Position numbers and translations under genes: made by a program. From assembly GCA_021904315.1 (NCBI GenBank), contig CM038914.1, forward strand, positions 3,906,001 to 3,970,000: a stretch of 64,000 nt of DNA, written 5' to 3'. The stretch's first letter is position 1; every line of letters begins with the position of its first letter. Below the pieces are notes generated by a model, which had not been told where the DNA came from, ran no database searches, and saw only the letters and a program-made list of their open reading frames with translations. This document shows, one piece after another, positions 1 to 12,599 of the stretch. The stretch is from Sphagnum magellanicum (lineage: Eukaryota; Streptophyta; Sphagnopsida; Sphagnales; Sphagnaceae).

Positions 1-399
1 ATGGGGTTGCTCAGCAGATTGCAGGTTGGAAGAGTGGGAAGTTGCAGCCTTTTTACATGGCTACAAGGCTAAGGCATGATGAATGTAGCTTCTTAAGTGG
101 CCCTAGATGACACCATCTGGGGTTGAATAAGAGGAAGGTGGGCAGGTGCCAAAATTAGTCAAAATGATCTTGAGTTTCAGTTCACCACACAAGAAAGTAT
201 GAAGGAATCAACAAATTGTTTGTAGTAATTAAAATGTAAGACTCGTTGACACTAATGTCGGATGGTTTTGGATTCTGGCTGGTTCTTTTGGTGGCCTTGG
301 TCCAGTTTTGTGTAACTGGACTTGCAATATCAGCCTATATTGGAATCGTGCTACAAGCAGTCCTTCTTTTGGGAGGGAGGGAGGGAGGGGGAGAGGGTG

Positions 400-900
400 A
401 CTCAATGTTTTTGGCAAAAATTCTTTTCTTTTCAAAAACTAGTCGCCAATTAAGTCAAAATCTGTCTGAGGAGGCTCGCCACTGTTGTTACTACAACATT
501 ACACAATTGGGAAAAAAGAAAACACTGCCTTCAAGGCTTGTACTGGAACCAGAATTATGGAATTACTGTTGTTGCAGTCTTTCTTCGGAATCAGTCAATA
601 AAATACTTCTCTAAGAAAGGTGGCAAGCAGTCAATTTTTGTTTCATTTTTTACGTGTAACAGTACTGGCGAGTATCCCCACACAGATTCAGTCATAATTC
701 GCCTAACTGGCGATACCTTTCTCCAGGAGCATTAAAAGTGTACATGTGGCGACTCGCTCCTCCAAAAGGGACGCAGTCTGGCGAATTGATTTTAAGTAAA
801 AAAAAAGGGGATTTTCGCCAGAAAATTTGGGCAGTGTCGCCTTTTGGCGATTTTTCGCCCCAAAAAAAGAACGCTGGTGGCAAGTATGCTTGCTGTATTT
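400..900. repeat. hAT-like MITE relics
   Basis: Two overlapping relics are seen. One runs about 407-524, from CAATGTTTTTGGC to an inverted end GAAAACACTG. The other runs about 640-885 and ends in a block rich in TTCGCC/GGCGA followed by a run of A and AACGCTGG, so its complement starts CAGCGTTCTTTTTTTGGGG. CAGNG-type termini followed by a T-run and GGCGA recur at many places in the first 15 kb. The termini resemble hAT miniature elements, but no 8-bp target duplication could be fixed. No coding capacity. Confidence 0.4.
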
Positions 901-925
901 TTTTGTCACAGTGAAACCTTTAATT

Positions 926-1245
926 AATTGGATTGTGTTTAGATTCATTATAGAGTATAGTAGCTTCAGGGATTTTGGTACCTAGGTAATAGGTCTATTC
1001 TTATATGAGGATTTTTGAAAGATGATATTTTGGCTTCTGTTGGAACTTGAGATTAGTTATAGAGTTCTAATATCTTGAAGGGTTTTGGTTCTTTTAGAGG
1101 ATATATATATATATATATATATATAATTAATAAATTAAACTTTGCATGGTGAAATATTTGAGCTTCCATAATTTTTCTTTAGCATTAAGATACTTTTTAA
1201 TGTAAATGGCAAGGCCACAGTTTGACACACCCCCTTGTTTATTTA
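926..1245 (+). repeat. Dispersed repeat, copy 1 of 2
   Basis: This segment is homologous, in the same orientation, to 23106-23405. Both share AGAGTATAGTAGCTT, TTTTTGAAAGATGATATTTT, GCATGGTGAAATATTTGAG and a shared end AATGGCAAGGCCACAG followed by TGACA(C/T)(A/G)CCCC. This copy has gained an AT microsatellite in its middle (about 1101-1125) that the other lacks. There is no ORF. It may be part of an LTR or of a non-autonomous element; the class is not determined. Confidence 0.7.
1101..1125. repeat. (AT)n microsatellite
   Basis: About twelve uninterrupted AT units lie inside the dispersed repeat and are absent from its sister copy at 23106-23405, so they expanded after the copies separated. 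Confidence 0.95.
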
Positions 1246-1314
1246 ATTGGTGAAACAACATTCATATGACACAATTTATAATACTCAGCTCTGTGTACAG
1301 CAGTGTTTTGTTTT

Positions 1315-1600
1315 TAGGAATTTAAGTTTGTGGCTAAAGTGGTGATCATCACTAGGAAGATTTAGACAAATCTGGCAATAAACAGGAAATAAAGTAAAAA
1401 TCTTTAATCATCCTTCTATTTGTTTGGCTACACGCCAAAACCACATATATACGAATCTGGTGATTTTTTACTCTTCTTTTTTTTTGCCCCTCACTTCCAG
1501 CAACTGAAAATGTCCAAAGTCACTTTTCATTTTGCATTTTTTATTTTTTATTTTTGCTTTCCAGATGGTGATGTATTATTGGCAGGAAAATAAAAGAGGT
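1315..1600 (+). repeat. hAT-like MITE family member
   Basis: It carries the family landmarks in order: AAGTGGTGATCATC, AGGAAGATTTAG, CATCCTTCTAT, TTGGCTAC and an end with TTGGCAGGAAAATAAAAG. The same order is found at 2330-2612, 7280-8190 (three copies), 14690-14985 and 26470-27085. Non-coding; heavily diverged. Confidence 0.6.
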
Positions 1601-2329
1601 TGGTGTATAGTTGGTGGAATTGGACCTGTTTCCACCCCAGTTTGGGACTGAAATCATTTTAAAAAACAATGAACCAAGAGGGTTTAGTCATTTGAAGAAC
1701 CAACTTCCCCACTGGAACACTTCAAAATTAACACTAAATGGTATGGGAACTGGAACCAGTGCTGGCTGGTTATTGAGTTTTGACCGGGGTTATCAGCCTG
1801 GTTATCAAGTTGGTTACTAAGAACCTACTGGCCGGTTCTTGATTTTTTTGATGACCAGTTAAATTGATAACTGCATGGTATTGAAATTTCAAAAATCTAA
1901 TAACTTACACGGATGACCTGATTATCATCCAGGTAGGTTATCAATCTTAAAAATTAATATAAAAATAATAAAAACAGAAATTAAAAAAATTAGACCATTA
2001 TAATTTTTGAATGACGGACAGAATAATATATGGTTATGGATTTGTTATTTGATAACCTAATGCCTAACCAATGGTTAATACCCACAATTTTTGGACAACT
2101 GAAACCCAGAAGTTTTTCATAAAGTAAAGACCTGCCCAAAGACCTAGACCTTACCCACGGGGTGACAGGTTAGGGGTTTTCTTTAAAAAGGTTTTTAAAA
2201 GTAGCCTTTATGGCGAGTATCCCAAAAAAGATATAAAAGTAATTGGCAATATTAGACAGACAGCAAACTAGAAACCTGATCCCTGCTGTATCTAGTGACC
2301 TCTAGGTCATACAGAAGCAGCAGGGTTTT

Positions 2330-2612
2330 TTTAAGGATTTTGTGATGAAGCCCAGGTGGCGACAATCCAGAAACTAATTTAGCCAATTCTGGCTACATGC
2401 CAGATATGAAAGTAGACAAAAACCAGGATCCTTCTATGTTCTTGGCTACCTACTGGAACTTATTGCAGAAATCTGGTCATGTGAATTTTTTTCTTTTCGA
2501 AATTTGGCGAATTTGGACCATTTTTCCCATGAAAAATCCTTTGTATTATTGGTCGAAATCACATTTTTCAGGTCGAATTTTTGCGAGAATTCGCCAATAA
2601 AAAAAACACTGC
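2330..2612 (+). repeat. hAT-like MITE family member
   Basis: It shows the AATTTAGCCAA, GATCCTTCTATG, TTGGCTACCTACT and AGAAATCTGG landmarks and closes with ATTCGCCAATAAAAAAAACA. The complement of that end reads CAGTGTTTTTTTTATTGGCG, the terminal motif of the family. The 2620-2900 flank has GTAGGTAGG-like simple sequence and no gene. Confidence 0.6.
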
Positions 2613-3040
2613 ACAGAAGTCAACAAAATCTGGCCACAGTGAACCAGCACCATCCACCGGATGCCCACTATTGCTAGTTGTGGCTGAACCTCAACTGGGT
2701 TAATATTTGGTTAAACTTTGGTAACCAATTCTGTAAGAAATAGGTCTCATATATAGGTAGATAGGTAGGAAAATAGGTAACTACTAAGTAAGTAGATGGT
2801 TTATACATAGGTAAAGGGGCTGTTTTTATTACCTACATACTAACAACCTACCAACTGAGCTAACTACCATGGTTAGCTACGGAACTGGAACCCAATAGAA
2901 AACTGTTTCCTGACCACTTGCCATCCATCCTTCAAGGTGAGCTGGTTCACTGTGGCCACAAAATCTGAGAAAATGTTTTTTTAATTTCTTTTTCGAAAAA
3001 GTAAAAAAAAAACCTCAAAAAAGAATCCATTCAGGCCTTT

Positions 3041-3075
3041 GGGGGGGGGGGGGGGGGGAAAGAGGGGGGTGGGGC
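3041..3075 (+). repeat. Poly-G tract, G-quadruplex-like
   Basis: A run of 18 G is followed by AAAGAGGGGGG and TGGGG, giving several G-runs in 35 bases. Length in a reference assembly may be unreliable. Confidence 0.85.
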
Positions 3076-3592
3076 TGTTTTGAAAAAAATTCACCAAGAT
3101 GCAAAATTTCAACATATACATACTCTTTAGGACCTGCACGGTACCTTCACCTTGGTGGCTGAGGCCTTTTCCAAAGGTATATTTAATAATGGAGCTTTGA
3201 AATTTGGACGTAGAGACCTTGATTAAGTCTAAGGATGGGTTTTGTGTATGTAGTGTTTGGAATCAATGCAACAGACTTTGGGGTCCTTACTTTCTTAAGC
3301 CAGGCTTTTTATGAGGCTGTATATTTAACTAGGGAAATATTAAATTTAAACTTGGGTACCCTGATTCAGTCAAAGGATGGTATATTTGTAGTGTTTAACT
3401 TTAGAAGCAACTGAAAATTCTTTGGGGTTTCTATCCTCTGAGACTTGTCTTTGAAATGCTTCTAGATGCTGGTTGACCCAAGACTGATAAACTTACCATG
3501 AAAAGGAGAGAGAAAGAAAAACTATTAAAAAAACTCTATATCTGGTGGGTGTGTTTTTTTTCATTTCTTCAGGAGAAAAGGATAACTTTTAG

Positions 3593-3615
3593 CCCCCCCC
3601 CCCCCCCCCCCCCCC
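3593..3615 (+). repeat. Poly-C tract
   Basis: 23 consecutive C. Seen directly. The surrounding 3100-3690 holds no recognisable gene. Confidence 0.95.
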
Positions 3616-3699
3616 AAAATAAAAATAAAAATAAAATTGTATGTGTATCCACAGTTTTAGTTGGGTTTACAGTTGTGTCATAAAATTGTCAGAAGAAAA

Positions 3700-4090
3700 A
3701 TTGCAGACTGAAAATCGCCCCAAAAAAAAAACACTCATCACATAGCTAAGAAATTCATAGAATTGTGAGAACCCAAAAATTGCAGACCCAAAGAAATTAT
3801 TTATGTACAGTAGTAGAAGAGTGTTTTTTTTCTTTGTTGTGGTGAATTTTCACATTGTCGCCACAAAAAACAAAAGCCAGTGCAAATTGTGCAAATGTGT
3901 CTTACGGACTGTTTTTGTCAACACCATATTTTGAGGGAGAAAAGCCACATGTCGCCATATTTAGGCACGGAGTTCCAACTGATCACCAGAACTGGGCAGG
4001 AATCTTAACAAAATCTACTTTACTGTATGACCTCTATCCAAATTCCAGATGTGGCTCATTCCTCTGGGCAGGGCGGGAGTAATTGACCCG
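3700..4090 (-). repeat. hAT-like MITE relics
   Basis: About 3700-3735 is an element end (AATCGCCCC, then a run of A and CACTC). 3820-4090 is a second relic beginning GAGTGTTTTTTTTC, with TGGTGAATTTTCAC, CATATTTTGAGGGA and ending in TGGCTCATTCCTCT. It is homologous to 12600-12860. No ORF of substance. Confidence 0.5.
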
Positions 4091-4099
4091 CACAAAGGG

Positions 4100-5100
4100 A
4101 TTGTGGTAAAAACCCTAAAACCCATTTAATGGCCATACTAGGCCCAAAATTATAGATTTGGACTCAGGGACCCTGGTTTATTCTATGAAGATGATGTTTA
4201 CGAATATTTGGTTTAGTCTATGGAGATGATATTTACATATATTTAAAATATTTATAAGCAATCTAAATGGGTTTTGGGGTTTTTACCACGGTCCTAATGT
4301 GGGGGGGTCAATTCTCCCTGGGCCATTCTGCTAGTGGATGATGACCAGTCCAAGTATTTGACAAAAAATTGGAAAAAAAAACCTCTGGTACAGTCGACAA
4401 AGTGTTTTGGGGGGGGGGGGTTGCGTAGACTAGGGTTGGGGTGGGGAAAGTAACTGGAAACATATTTATTTTTAGTTGCTTCTTTGGGGGTGGGTATATT
4501 CTCACTGTGCCGAACTTTCCTTGACACCTGTAGACACTAATAAGAGAACCGCGTATCGTAAGGTAACACAATGAATTCCTCCCTTTGGAAGGAAGTGCAA
4601 AACAGGGGTAGCGTCGTTAACAGCAGGAAGAGCGCGGTAAGTAAAGAGCAAAAGAGCGTTGCTAACCCAACAAACCCCTAAAAAAAAAAAACAACAACGT
4701 GCGTAGGCGTCAGAAGCCATCTGGCAGTAGAACAGCAAAAACTCACAACTGCTCATGGGCAGGGCAAGGCAGCAGCTGCCCTGGAGCTTTTGGCTCCTTG
4801 CGTCAGCATTTCATAGCATCTAGTAGGCTGGGGGCGACCCTAGCTGTACAGAATTTGTCTGCGGAAACGGTGCGCACTGTGCAGCACACCAAACCGAGTA
4901 ATAACCAACCAAAGGCAGGGGGAGCCTTCATCATCGGCTTTGACAGGGGAATTCCAGCCCCAAGTTCTCTTGTGTATATATATATCAACCCCTTGTCTAC
5001 TGCTTTGCAAATTCAGCTTTCCAACAGATCCGGGGCTTTTAGCTGATATCTAGATACCTCTGACTTTCCAAGAGTAGCTAGCTGCTGAGGAGCTCAGATC
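4100..5100. other. Unassigned upstream region
   Basis: Mixed sequence containing a 12-G run at 4409-4420 and, from about 4500, a noticeably more CpG-containing stretch leading toward DREB gene 1. Small ORFs on both strands here look like chance; I recognise no domain. It may include distal promoter sequence of gene 1. Confidence 0.4.
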
Positions 5101-5130
5101 ACTCACTCACTCACTCACTCACTCACTCAC
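5101..5130 (+). repeat. (ACTC)n microsatellite
   Basis: Seven and a half perfect ACTC units lie about 930 bp upstream of the DREB gene 1 start codon. Confidence 0.95.
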
Positions 5131-5361
5131 TGCAGCTGGTACCGATTGACTTATCATCGCTTTGTATTTCTGCTTGCACTCATACATCAAGACTTCAATA
5201 GATTGTTGCAAGCAGTAGTAGTAGTAGCAGCAGCTGGTGTTCCACTCCACCAAGTTTTTGTAAAAGCAACAAAAGCTTGCACTAATTTCTAGACTACGTG
5301 TAACTAGTCGCTGCAGCTGGTACTAATTCATCCTTGAACCAACTTTTGATTCACACAATAC

Positions 5362-5385
5362 ATACATATATATATATATATATAT
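5362..5385. repeat. (TA)n microsatellite
   Basis: A CATACA stretch runs into an uninterrupted TA repeat ending TATATT. It lies in the upstream region of DREB gene 1. Confidence 0.9.
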
Positions 5386-5884
5386 TCAGTCTACTAGTGG
5401 TGCAGCAATAATTTAGGCTCATCATATGAATTGGACAAGAATTGCATTTGTAATTAGTCCGTTAGTACAGGACCTGTACTGTGATCGATCTGTGTTTTGT
5501 GGAAGTTACAACAGTGAATTCCTCTGCTACTGTGTGGATTACTTATAAATTGTCTGTTTTTAGCAAATAGATCATTGAATCATGTTGAGAAATCATCTTT
5601 TGAATTTCGCATAATTAGGTACTGTAAGCTATGCGTGATCAGCGGCTGATTCTAAGTCGAAGCTACATTGCGATCATAGTTTACTGACTAGAGCTCTGTT
5701 TGTACAAGCTGCGCGTCTGCAATGTTGCAGTAGGACTTTGTTGTTTTGTGTAACGCGGCAGAAGTGGTCCAGTTCTGTGCACATGAATTCTAATAACTCG
5801 ATTACTCGTATTCTGCTGGATTCAATCGTCATATTGTCCAGCTTCAAATCACATTCTGAATGCAGATGAAAATATTTCTCATAG

Positions 5885-5890
5885 TATATA
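5885..5890 (+). promoter_or_regulatory. Possible TATA box of DREB gene 1
   Basis: GTATATATG lies about 170 bp before the ATG at 6058, a plausible distance for a short plant leader. It is one of several TATA-like strings in the AT-rich upstream region (another at about 4976-4984), so the choice is weak. Confidence 0.25.
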
Positions 5891-6057
5891 TGAAATGTGA
5901 AACTGATACAGAATCCTGCATTTTCGTGTACTAGCTAGCAGCAGGTCGCGAACATCGGCACCCGCGGAAACAAAAATTCTCAAGACCGATCGAGAGAGAA
6001 TAAGATTCGGATTACAGCTACTGATTTTGCGAGAGAATTGAATTCGACATATTCATC

Positions 6058-6687
6058 ATGTCAGGCAGGTATCAGAGTCGAAGCAGCAGCTCGCAACGAC
6101 AGTACCGAGGGATACGGATGCGGAGATGGGGTAAATGGGTATCGGAGATAAGAGAGCCGTCGACAAGAACTCGCATTTGGCTCGGCTCATTCCGTTCAGC
6201 CGAAGAAGCCGCGCACGCTTACGATGCAGCTTTGGTGTGCATAAAAGGACGAAACGCGCAGCTCAATTTCCCGAACCACGCGCCCATCATTCCGCGAGGA
6301 ACCCCTGGACGCTACACGACACGAGAGATCCAAGCAGCTGCAGCAGCGTCAGCTGCTGCATCAGTTGGACGTCCCTTCAGTTACAGCGACTTCTTGTCTC
6401 CGGAATCCTCAGACACATCAGACACAGAAGACCTGGAAGACATCACGTATACGGAACCAACGAGCAGCTACAGCCACCAGCAGCAACCGCCAATTACCCC
6501 ATGCAACAATGTGAGCTATTACAACAGCAGCAGCAGCAGCAGCTGGAGCAATGCGGGCCCCCAATTCGACGACCCTTTTGAGCGTGAATGGGTGAACAGC
6601 ATGATCTACCCTCCAGCTCCTAGAGTCGACTCCGATGACGACGACTCCTCCTTCGTTGAGCCGTCCTTATGGAGCTACAGACGATGA
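6058..6687 (+). CDS. AP2/ERF transcription factor, DREB type (gene 1)
   Basis: Predicted nuclear DNA-binding regulator of 209 aa, encoded without introns. One AP2/ERF domain spans about residues 15-73: [19 protein letters not shown], then [19 protein letters not shown] and QLNFP. The residues that distinguish DREB from ERF proteins are Val14 and Glu19 of the domain (KWVSEIREP), as in DRE/CRT binders; the RMRxWGxWVSEIR signature is closest to the A-5/group II DREBs. After the domain come an Ala-rich [10 protein letters not shown] block, [12 protein letters not shown], a Ser/Thr/acidic and Gln-rich stretch, EREWVNS and the end [13 protein letters not shown] at the C-terminus is a motif known from CBF/DREB1 activators; no EAR repressor motif is seen. 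The ATG at 6058 gives an MSGR start shared with the paralogue at 25300. The gene stands alone on a CpG-rich island. Role in stress response is inferred from family only. Confidence 0.93.
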   Translation: MSGRYQSRSSSSQRQYRGIRMRRWGKWVSEIREPSTRTRIWLGSFRSAEEAAHAYDAALVCIKGRNAQLNFPNHAPIIPRGTPGRYTTREIQAAAAASAAASVGRPFSYSDFLSPESSDTSDTEDLEDITYTEPTSSYSHQQQPPITPCNNVSYYNSSSSSSWSNAGPQFDDPFEREWVNSMIYPPAPRVDSDDDDSSFVEPSLWSYRR

Positions 6688-6777
6688 TGAAGAAGAAGAC
6701 GATGGGTATAGCAGCTGCTACTGCTGCTGATCGATCACTGCAGCTGGATCATCCATCTCTAACTAATTCAATCTCTA

Positions 6778-6944
6778 GTCTTCTTCTTCTTCTTCTTCTT
6801 CACGAGCTGCAAACTTTTTTATTCATCTTAGTAATTTCCACTAGCTGCTGAATTGTCAGAGCTTCAGCTTCTGTTGTTTTTGTTGCTAATTTGATCTTGT
6901 GCGTGCAGCATTGAAGCCTTCTTCTTCTTCTTCTTCTTCTTCTT
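6778..6944 (+). repeat. (TTC)n tracts in 3' flank of gene 1
   Basis: Two pyrimidine TTC/CTT repeats (6778-6801 and 6918-6944) lie 90-260 bp after the gene 1 stop, probably in its 3' UTR. Seen directly. Confidence 0.85.
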
Positions 6945-7133
6945 GCTCTTGAAGAAAATTCTTATCTCTTGATTCCAGTACATACTAACAATGTAATTCC
7001 AATGGAGTACAATTAGTCTGTCATTGGATTTTTATTATCATTTATGGTGCTAATTAGCCATTTCTAATTACGAGATTAGGATGACAATTAGTTTAATAAT
7101 TCCCTGGCAGTCCTAATTTAGAGAGCCTAGGAG

Positions 7134-7163
7134 ATTTAATTTAATTTAATTTAATTTAATTTT
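7134..7163 (+). repeat. (TTTAA)n microsatellite
   Basis: Five to six TTTAA units in tandem downstream of gene 1. Confidence 0.9.
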
Positions 7164-7279
7164 GATCTGATCATCAGTCTGCAGCTTGCCTAGTATATAG
7201 CTGGTACTGTACAGCAAATGTTAGGCTTGATGCATTTGAACTGTTGATATGCTATGTGCACTGTGTGTTTTAAAAGAAA

Positions 7280-8190
7280 TTTTTTTCCCGGTCAATTTTG
7301 TGATGTTGCCAAATTGGTAATTGTCCAGACCGTTTAGGAAGATTTAGCCAAATTTCTGACAATAAATGAGATATTTTCAATTGATTTATTTTATAAAAAC
7401 ATTCTTTGAGAACTGTCCTTTTGGCTACATACTTGAACCATCTCTACAGAAAAATCCGGCATTTTGTTGTTGTTGTTTTTTTTTCCTTTTCTTTTCTAAC
7501 TCTAGAGACTGAAAATCTCAAAAATTACTTTCTTTTTCACATTTAAATTCTTAATTTCACTTTTTGGACCGTGCTATTTCGCCAGTAAAATAAAAGCTGC
7601 TGCTAGTTATCAATGCTTGGTTTGGTCAATTTTGTGTTGTAGATAAAGTGGTGAGCATCCATAGACTTAGGAAAGATTTAGCCAAATGTGGCTATAAATA
7701 TCCTTCTATAGTTTTGGCTACCTACTTGAACCATGTAGAGAAATCTAGTGAATTGTTTTTCTAATTCTGACAACTGCTAATCTCAAAATTTACTTCGTTT
7801 TAGCAGTTTAACTTTTTAATTTCACTTCTTTCAAAATATTGCCAATAAACTAAAGGCTGCAAGTGCTTAATATTAGTGTGTTTTTTGAGGTTAATTTTGT
7901 TACTTAGCTGAAGTGGTGATCATCCATAGGAAGATTTAGCCAAATTATGTGGCTATAAACAACATCTGAAAAGCTGAAGGAATTTATGCATCCTTCTATC
8001 ATAATTATTTTGGCTACGTATTGGTTCACATCAGTTTATTTCTTCTTTTGGCAAAACATTTTGTAATCTTGCAAATTGTTTTTGGAGAAAATATTTGGAA
8101 AAATCTTTAATTTTCAGTTTGATTTCAAACTAAATTTGCTGAACTTTATTTTTAAAAGCCAATTATTTGACCTTGCAAAATTGGAAAAAC
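7280..8190 (+). repeat. Three consecutive hAT-like MITE copies
   Basis: Three diverged members of the same family lie head to tail at about 7280-7600, 7610-7860 and 7880-8190. Each begins with GTCAATTTTGT-like sequence, then (except the first, where it is degraded) AAGTGGTGA(T/G)CATCCAT, then GATTTAGCCAAAT, CCTTCTAT or CCTTTTGG, TTGGCTAC and GAGAAATCT. The first two end in TTCGCCAGTAAAATAAAAG and TTGCCAATAAACTAAAGG. A possible fourth end with GCCAAAT and CATCCTTCTATGG is at about 8380-8415. Non-coding. Confidence 0.6.
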
Positions 8191-8199
8191 ATCACTGGT

Positions 8200-11100
8200 A
8201 ATGGAATCAAATATTACAATCTGAGAATATAATTATGTACAGTCATAGTTTTTAATGAAAAAATTATATAATTTATTTATAGAAAATTTGACAAAAAAAT
8301 ATCACCATACAATTTATGTTGGGTTTGACGATGTTAGCAAACATGCTTAATTTCTTTAAAAACTTACATATCTTGTATATAGCCAAATTCGGGCCAAATA
8401 CATCCTTCTATGGATGATTGCCACTTGAACTACATCACAAAATTGAAAATGAAAGAAAAACACTACAGCCAGCTTGGGGTGGGAGTCTCATTCCATGGCA
8501 CAAATGCAGTGACCAATGGTGCAGAATCTGCCGTTGTGAAAATTCACCCAAGCAGATTCTGCCCAATTTGAAGAGAGAAAGTAAAGAGCCCAATAAGACC
8601 AGCTTGTGAAGAAGTTCCATTGGACCTAACTGTTCACTCTGACATTTCCTTGGTTGTGGTGGTTTTGATCTTTGTAGAGTTTGGTCAATTGACAATCACA
8701 AAATAAGAGAGGCAAGAAAAGCGTTATCACAATCTGGAGAGTACCTCAAAAACATGTTTCAGGAATGACAAATGGTAAAAATAGGTGGAATTGCATCAAA
8801 GCTTTGACAGCCAATGATGTGAAAAATGGATACAGGTAGTCAAAATGATGAAAATTTGAATGATTTTATAAAATCTTTTGCCAAAACTTGAGAGCTCAAG
8901 CTCACTCTTCAGCCTAGTATGACCAATCACCCTTTTATCTATGAATTTGGTAGTTGTTTAGTGACTTAACAGTAATAATAGATGGTTTTCTCTTTTCTTA
9001 AGAGGCTGAAGAAGAAACTTCAACTTGGAGTAAGTCAAAGTATTTAGAACATTTGTGCAACCCTTTCACTCCCTTAGACCAGTTTTAAAATTGTAACAAG
9101 CATTGCAAACATGTGGAAATTGTAAGGAGCAAAGCACTGGATAATGGGTTTAAGTTAATGTACTACAAAGTTCACTTAAAATTTAAAATTGCCAATAATG
9201 AAAGCTTTAGTTTGCAAAGCTTGAAATTGTTGATTTCCACAAACTAGGATGTTCAGCATCACATGTGGATGAATGCATGAGGAACCATTGCTGCCAGTGT
9301 GATTAGATTAGTTGGACTTTGTCATAATTGGAATTCAACATTGCAATTGGAATTTGACATCAAGATGACAAGGAGATCATAATATAATTCCCACACTCAG
9401 TTTCCTTGTTTTGTAACTCATCTATAGATTAGAATAGGTGTTTCTTCTTTGTTTGGATGTGCCCACACTGTAACCCTTCCAACTAGGGGGTGTGGAACGA
9501 ATGTCCTCAACAAGGTGGTGTGTAGTGTGCATGTTCACTGTTTCACAATTTTTGGGCCAGCCAAGTAAAAGTTAATATGTAATTGAATTCGGAGTGAATT
9601 TCTGTCTCTGAAAATTAATTCATAAATTAGAAATGGTCTTTTAACAAGAACTTTACAATTAACCCCAGAAGGGGAGGAAACGGAAAAGGAGGAATGGAAA
9701 AAATACACTGAAAAGTGGACCAATTTGTCGGCCCTTTACGTTGGGAGAGCCTAGATATTCACAGCCATGGCTTGAATCTCTGTCAAGAAATGAAGGCGTG
9801 GGGGATGCCAGCTGTTTGGTGGGAGTCCATTGGCTCGTGCACTGAAGCTTGTACCCATGGCCAAAGGCATGCAGGGAGAGGGAAATTAGGGTTTAGGGTT
9901 CAGGAAAAGAACTGAAGCATTTCAAGGAAGTGAAACAGAATTCGCAGTCAAATTCATAACAGCCCGGTCAACAACAGTGTAATTTGGCTTCCATGGAATG
10001 GGAGGGAAATTACACCATATAAAGTCCCTCCCCCCAAAATAGACTAATTTCTGGCGGGCAAGGTCAAATTTACTTTTATTTTACATAAATAAAAATAAAA
10101 CAGAACAGAAGGCGTACAAGCCAAATGGACTCTTCAATTTTTCAGGCCAGTTCTGTGATATGAATGGGTACTTAAGGCCACGGACCAAGAGGATACTACT
10201 TTTTTAGTGTTCTTGTTGTTGCTACATGCTGAATGAAGATGGTTGTATTCAAGATTTTGGAGGTGAAAGTTGATAAAGGTTGGCTTGTCATGGCCTGTAT
10301 CCCCTTGGGAGAAAAGGGCCATGCCGTACTACTGGTAGTGGTAGTGAGTGGCATGGAAGACTCTGCCTGTGAAAGTAGAAACCTTTTTAGGTCCACCTAG
10401 GTATTGGCACTCCTCTTGACCACCACCACCACACAACTAACAGCCAGAGCTAAAGGAAGAAAAATGGTGAATTGGTGTGGGTCACTGAAATAAAATCTAT
10501 ATTGTAAGCATTAAATAAGAGATCTTGTAAAAGGCCTTATGACAAATGGTCTAAGTGAGAGACTAGATGAAATTGAACGCAGCACAAAAGAGAAATCTTT
10601 GACTTTTGTGGATTGGGGCTGGGGGGAGGGGTTGCTAGGAAATCGTAAAGCACTCAGAGAAAATTTGTAGTGTATGTGAAGGGCACCTTACATCCATGAA
10701 TTTCCCTCTTAGAAATTGGGTGGTATATTATGCCTACTCCTCAGGGGTGGGAGAGAAGTTTTGCCTACTTATAGGTGTAAGAACCCTCTCACTATTGAGG
10801 AGTTGGCATAAGAACCCTCCCATTCATAGGCTTCGTGATCAAAATAGTTTTGGTTCATGATAAACTAGTGTGGCCTGTGCCATTGGCCCAAGTGTTATCA
10901 CGTTCTCAACTGATTTTTCCTTCCAAAACCTGGTTTTTTGGAATTTATTTGAATTTTCAGCAATTGAAATCACTTAAAAATCAATATCTGCTACATTCTG
11001 AATCCAAATCTTGCCAAATAAATTCCATTAAATCCTGCTTATCAAGACCTTTCCAACAACATCAAAGGCAAATTCCAATTCCTCTGAATTTTTTAGCTAT

Positions 11101-12590
11101 GATTTAATTTAATATTCAGCGAAACAATTATTCAATAATCAAGACTTTTGCACCACAAGTCCAAACGTCATGGATCCAAGTCAATGCACCCCTCCTGGTT
11201 GAGAGCTTTTGAAAGAGACCAAGAATATGATCTGAAGCACCCCAGTTCGGTGGATCCCATTGGTGCAAACAAAACAAACAAACTACCTTGCTTCATAGAT
11301 TGATTTTGCCTTGTGCTTTATGTGAAGTCCATGGGTGGGGGACATTCCCAAAATGCGAGGCTGGACTCAACTATCACCTCGACCTAGACCCCTTATTTGA
11401 GAATGCCCCCACCCTAGGGCTAAACCCTACATTTACAAACATAGGTTTCCTTCACCTCGGCTCCATCTAAGCAAACTCTGCACATGTAAGCAAGCCTCCT
11501 ACATACTGTTGCTCTATAGTGATAAGCACTGAGACAGCCAGTGTTCTTCTTCACGGATCACCTTTACAAAATTATGCCTACTGATGTGCCACCAATAATG
11601 CCCAAAGTGACAACTTCTTGTTCTTCACACACAACATGTATTCAGAGACATCATCACTGGAGTACACATGTTTGTCAAATAACCAATTAATTTTGAAGAT
11701 TTGATGTGGAAAATAGATTTTTTCAAAAGATGCTTTAATTTCCTTTACAAAATCTTTGTTCCTTGAAAAAGGTATGTTTTAAATTTTCAACATTTTTACA
11801 AATTATATGGGTAGTGTCGAAGCTGCCAAGGTAATACAATGCAGTTGTAGAGAAGTACACCAGGACAACAGTTGTGTTCCATCCTCACCCATTTCTAAGA
11901 AGGATGAGAAAATATGTAGCCTATGGTCAACTGCAACTGTTGGGCATGAGTTCAACCATTGGGTACAAAAGAACTACTATACTTTCTTACCGGAGTATTT
12001 GGAGCAATTGAGTTGAACTTGTTATGTTATTAGATGGGGACTGAGACTTTCTTGCTGGAGTATTTGGAGCAATTGAGTTGAACTTGTTATGTCATTGGAT
12101 GGGGACCAAGACTTCACCGCGTTTCCTTCCTTTTACTTGCCTAGATGGTAGAAGAAGAAGTTGTCACTTTTCGTTTCCTTCCTTTTACTTGCCTAGATTG
12201 TATTTTGAAAAAATCCTCATATGGGTCCATCTGCTGCTTTAAGGAATACTTCTAGTTGCCCTCATCCATATCTTTTTTGTATGAAGTTTCCTTTCCTCTT
12301 TCTCAAACACAAAGCAACATAGAACATAGATACTGGAACCAGTCAGGTCATGTTGCAGGCCAGCCAGTTGGCCAAGTGAGACAGGCACTACCTTCACATG
12401 TTACAAAAAGAAACCCTCCCCCAAAAGAGAAGGGGCACAAACAAAAAAGTGTTCACTAGGAAGCCCTCATGGATGTCTCGCAGCTGTTTCTTTCAGATTT
12501 CCTTTAAGGAATCTAGTGTAGCACCATGTCAAGACAAATTTACATCCATCCATGTCTACAACTATATAGACGTATAATACCCATCCTCAT
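8200..12590. other. Intergenic, no gene recognised
   Basis: No ORF here shows a domain I can name. A near-duplicate 50-60-base stretch occurs at about 11980-12110 (GGAGCAATTGAGTTGAACTTGTTATGT twice). TTTACTTGCCTAGAT is also repeated at about 12130-12200. Local GC rises at 9700-9900 and 11300-11470 without a convincing gene. Confidence 0.5.
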
Positions 12591-12599
12591 GATTTAAAC

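Noticed and set aside
246..614. 122-codon plus-strand ORF with a hydrophobic start
   Set aside because: It runs through a MITE relic and poly-G/GGGA sequence; no domain, no supporting context.
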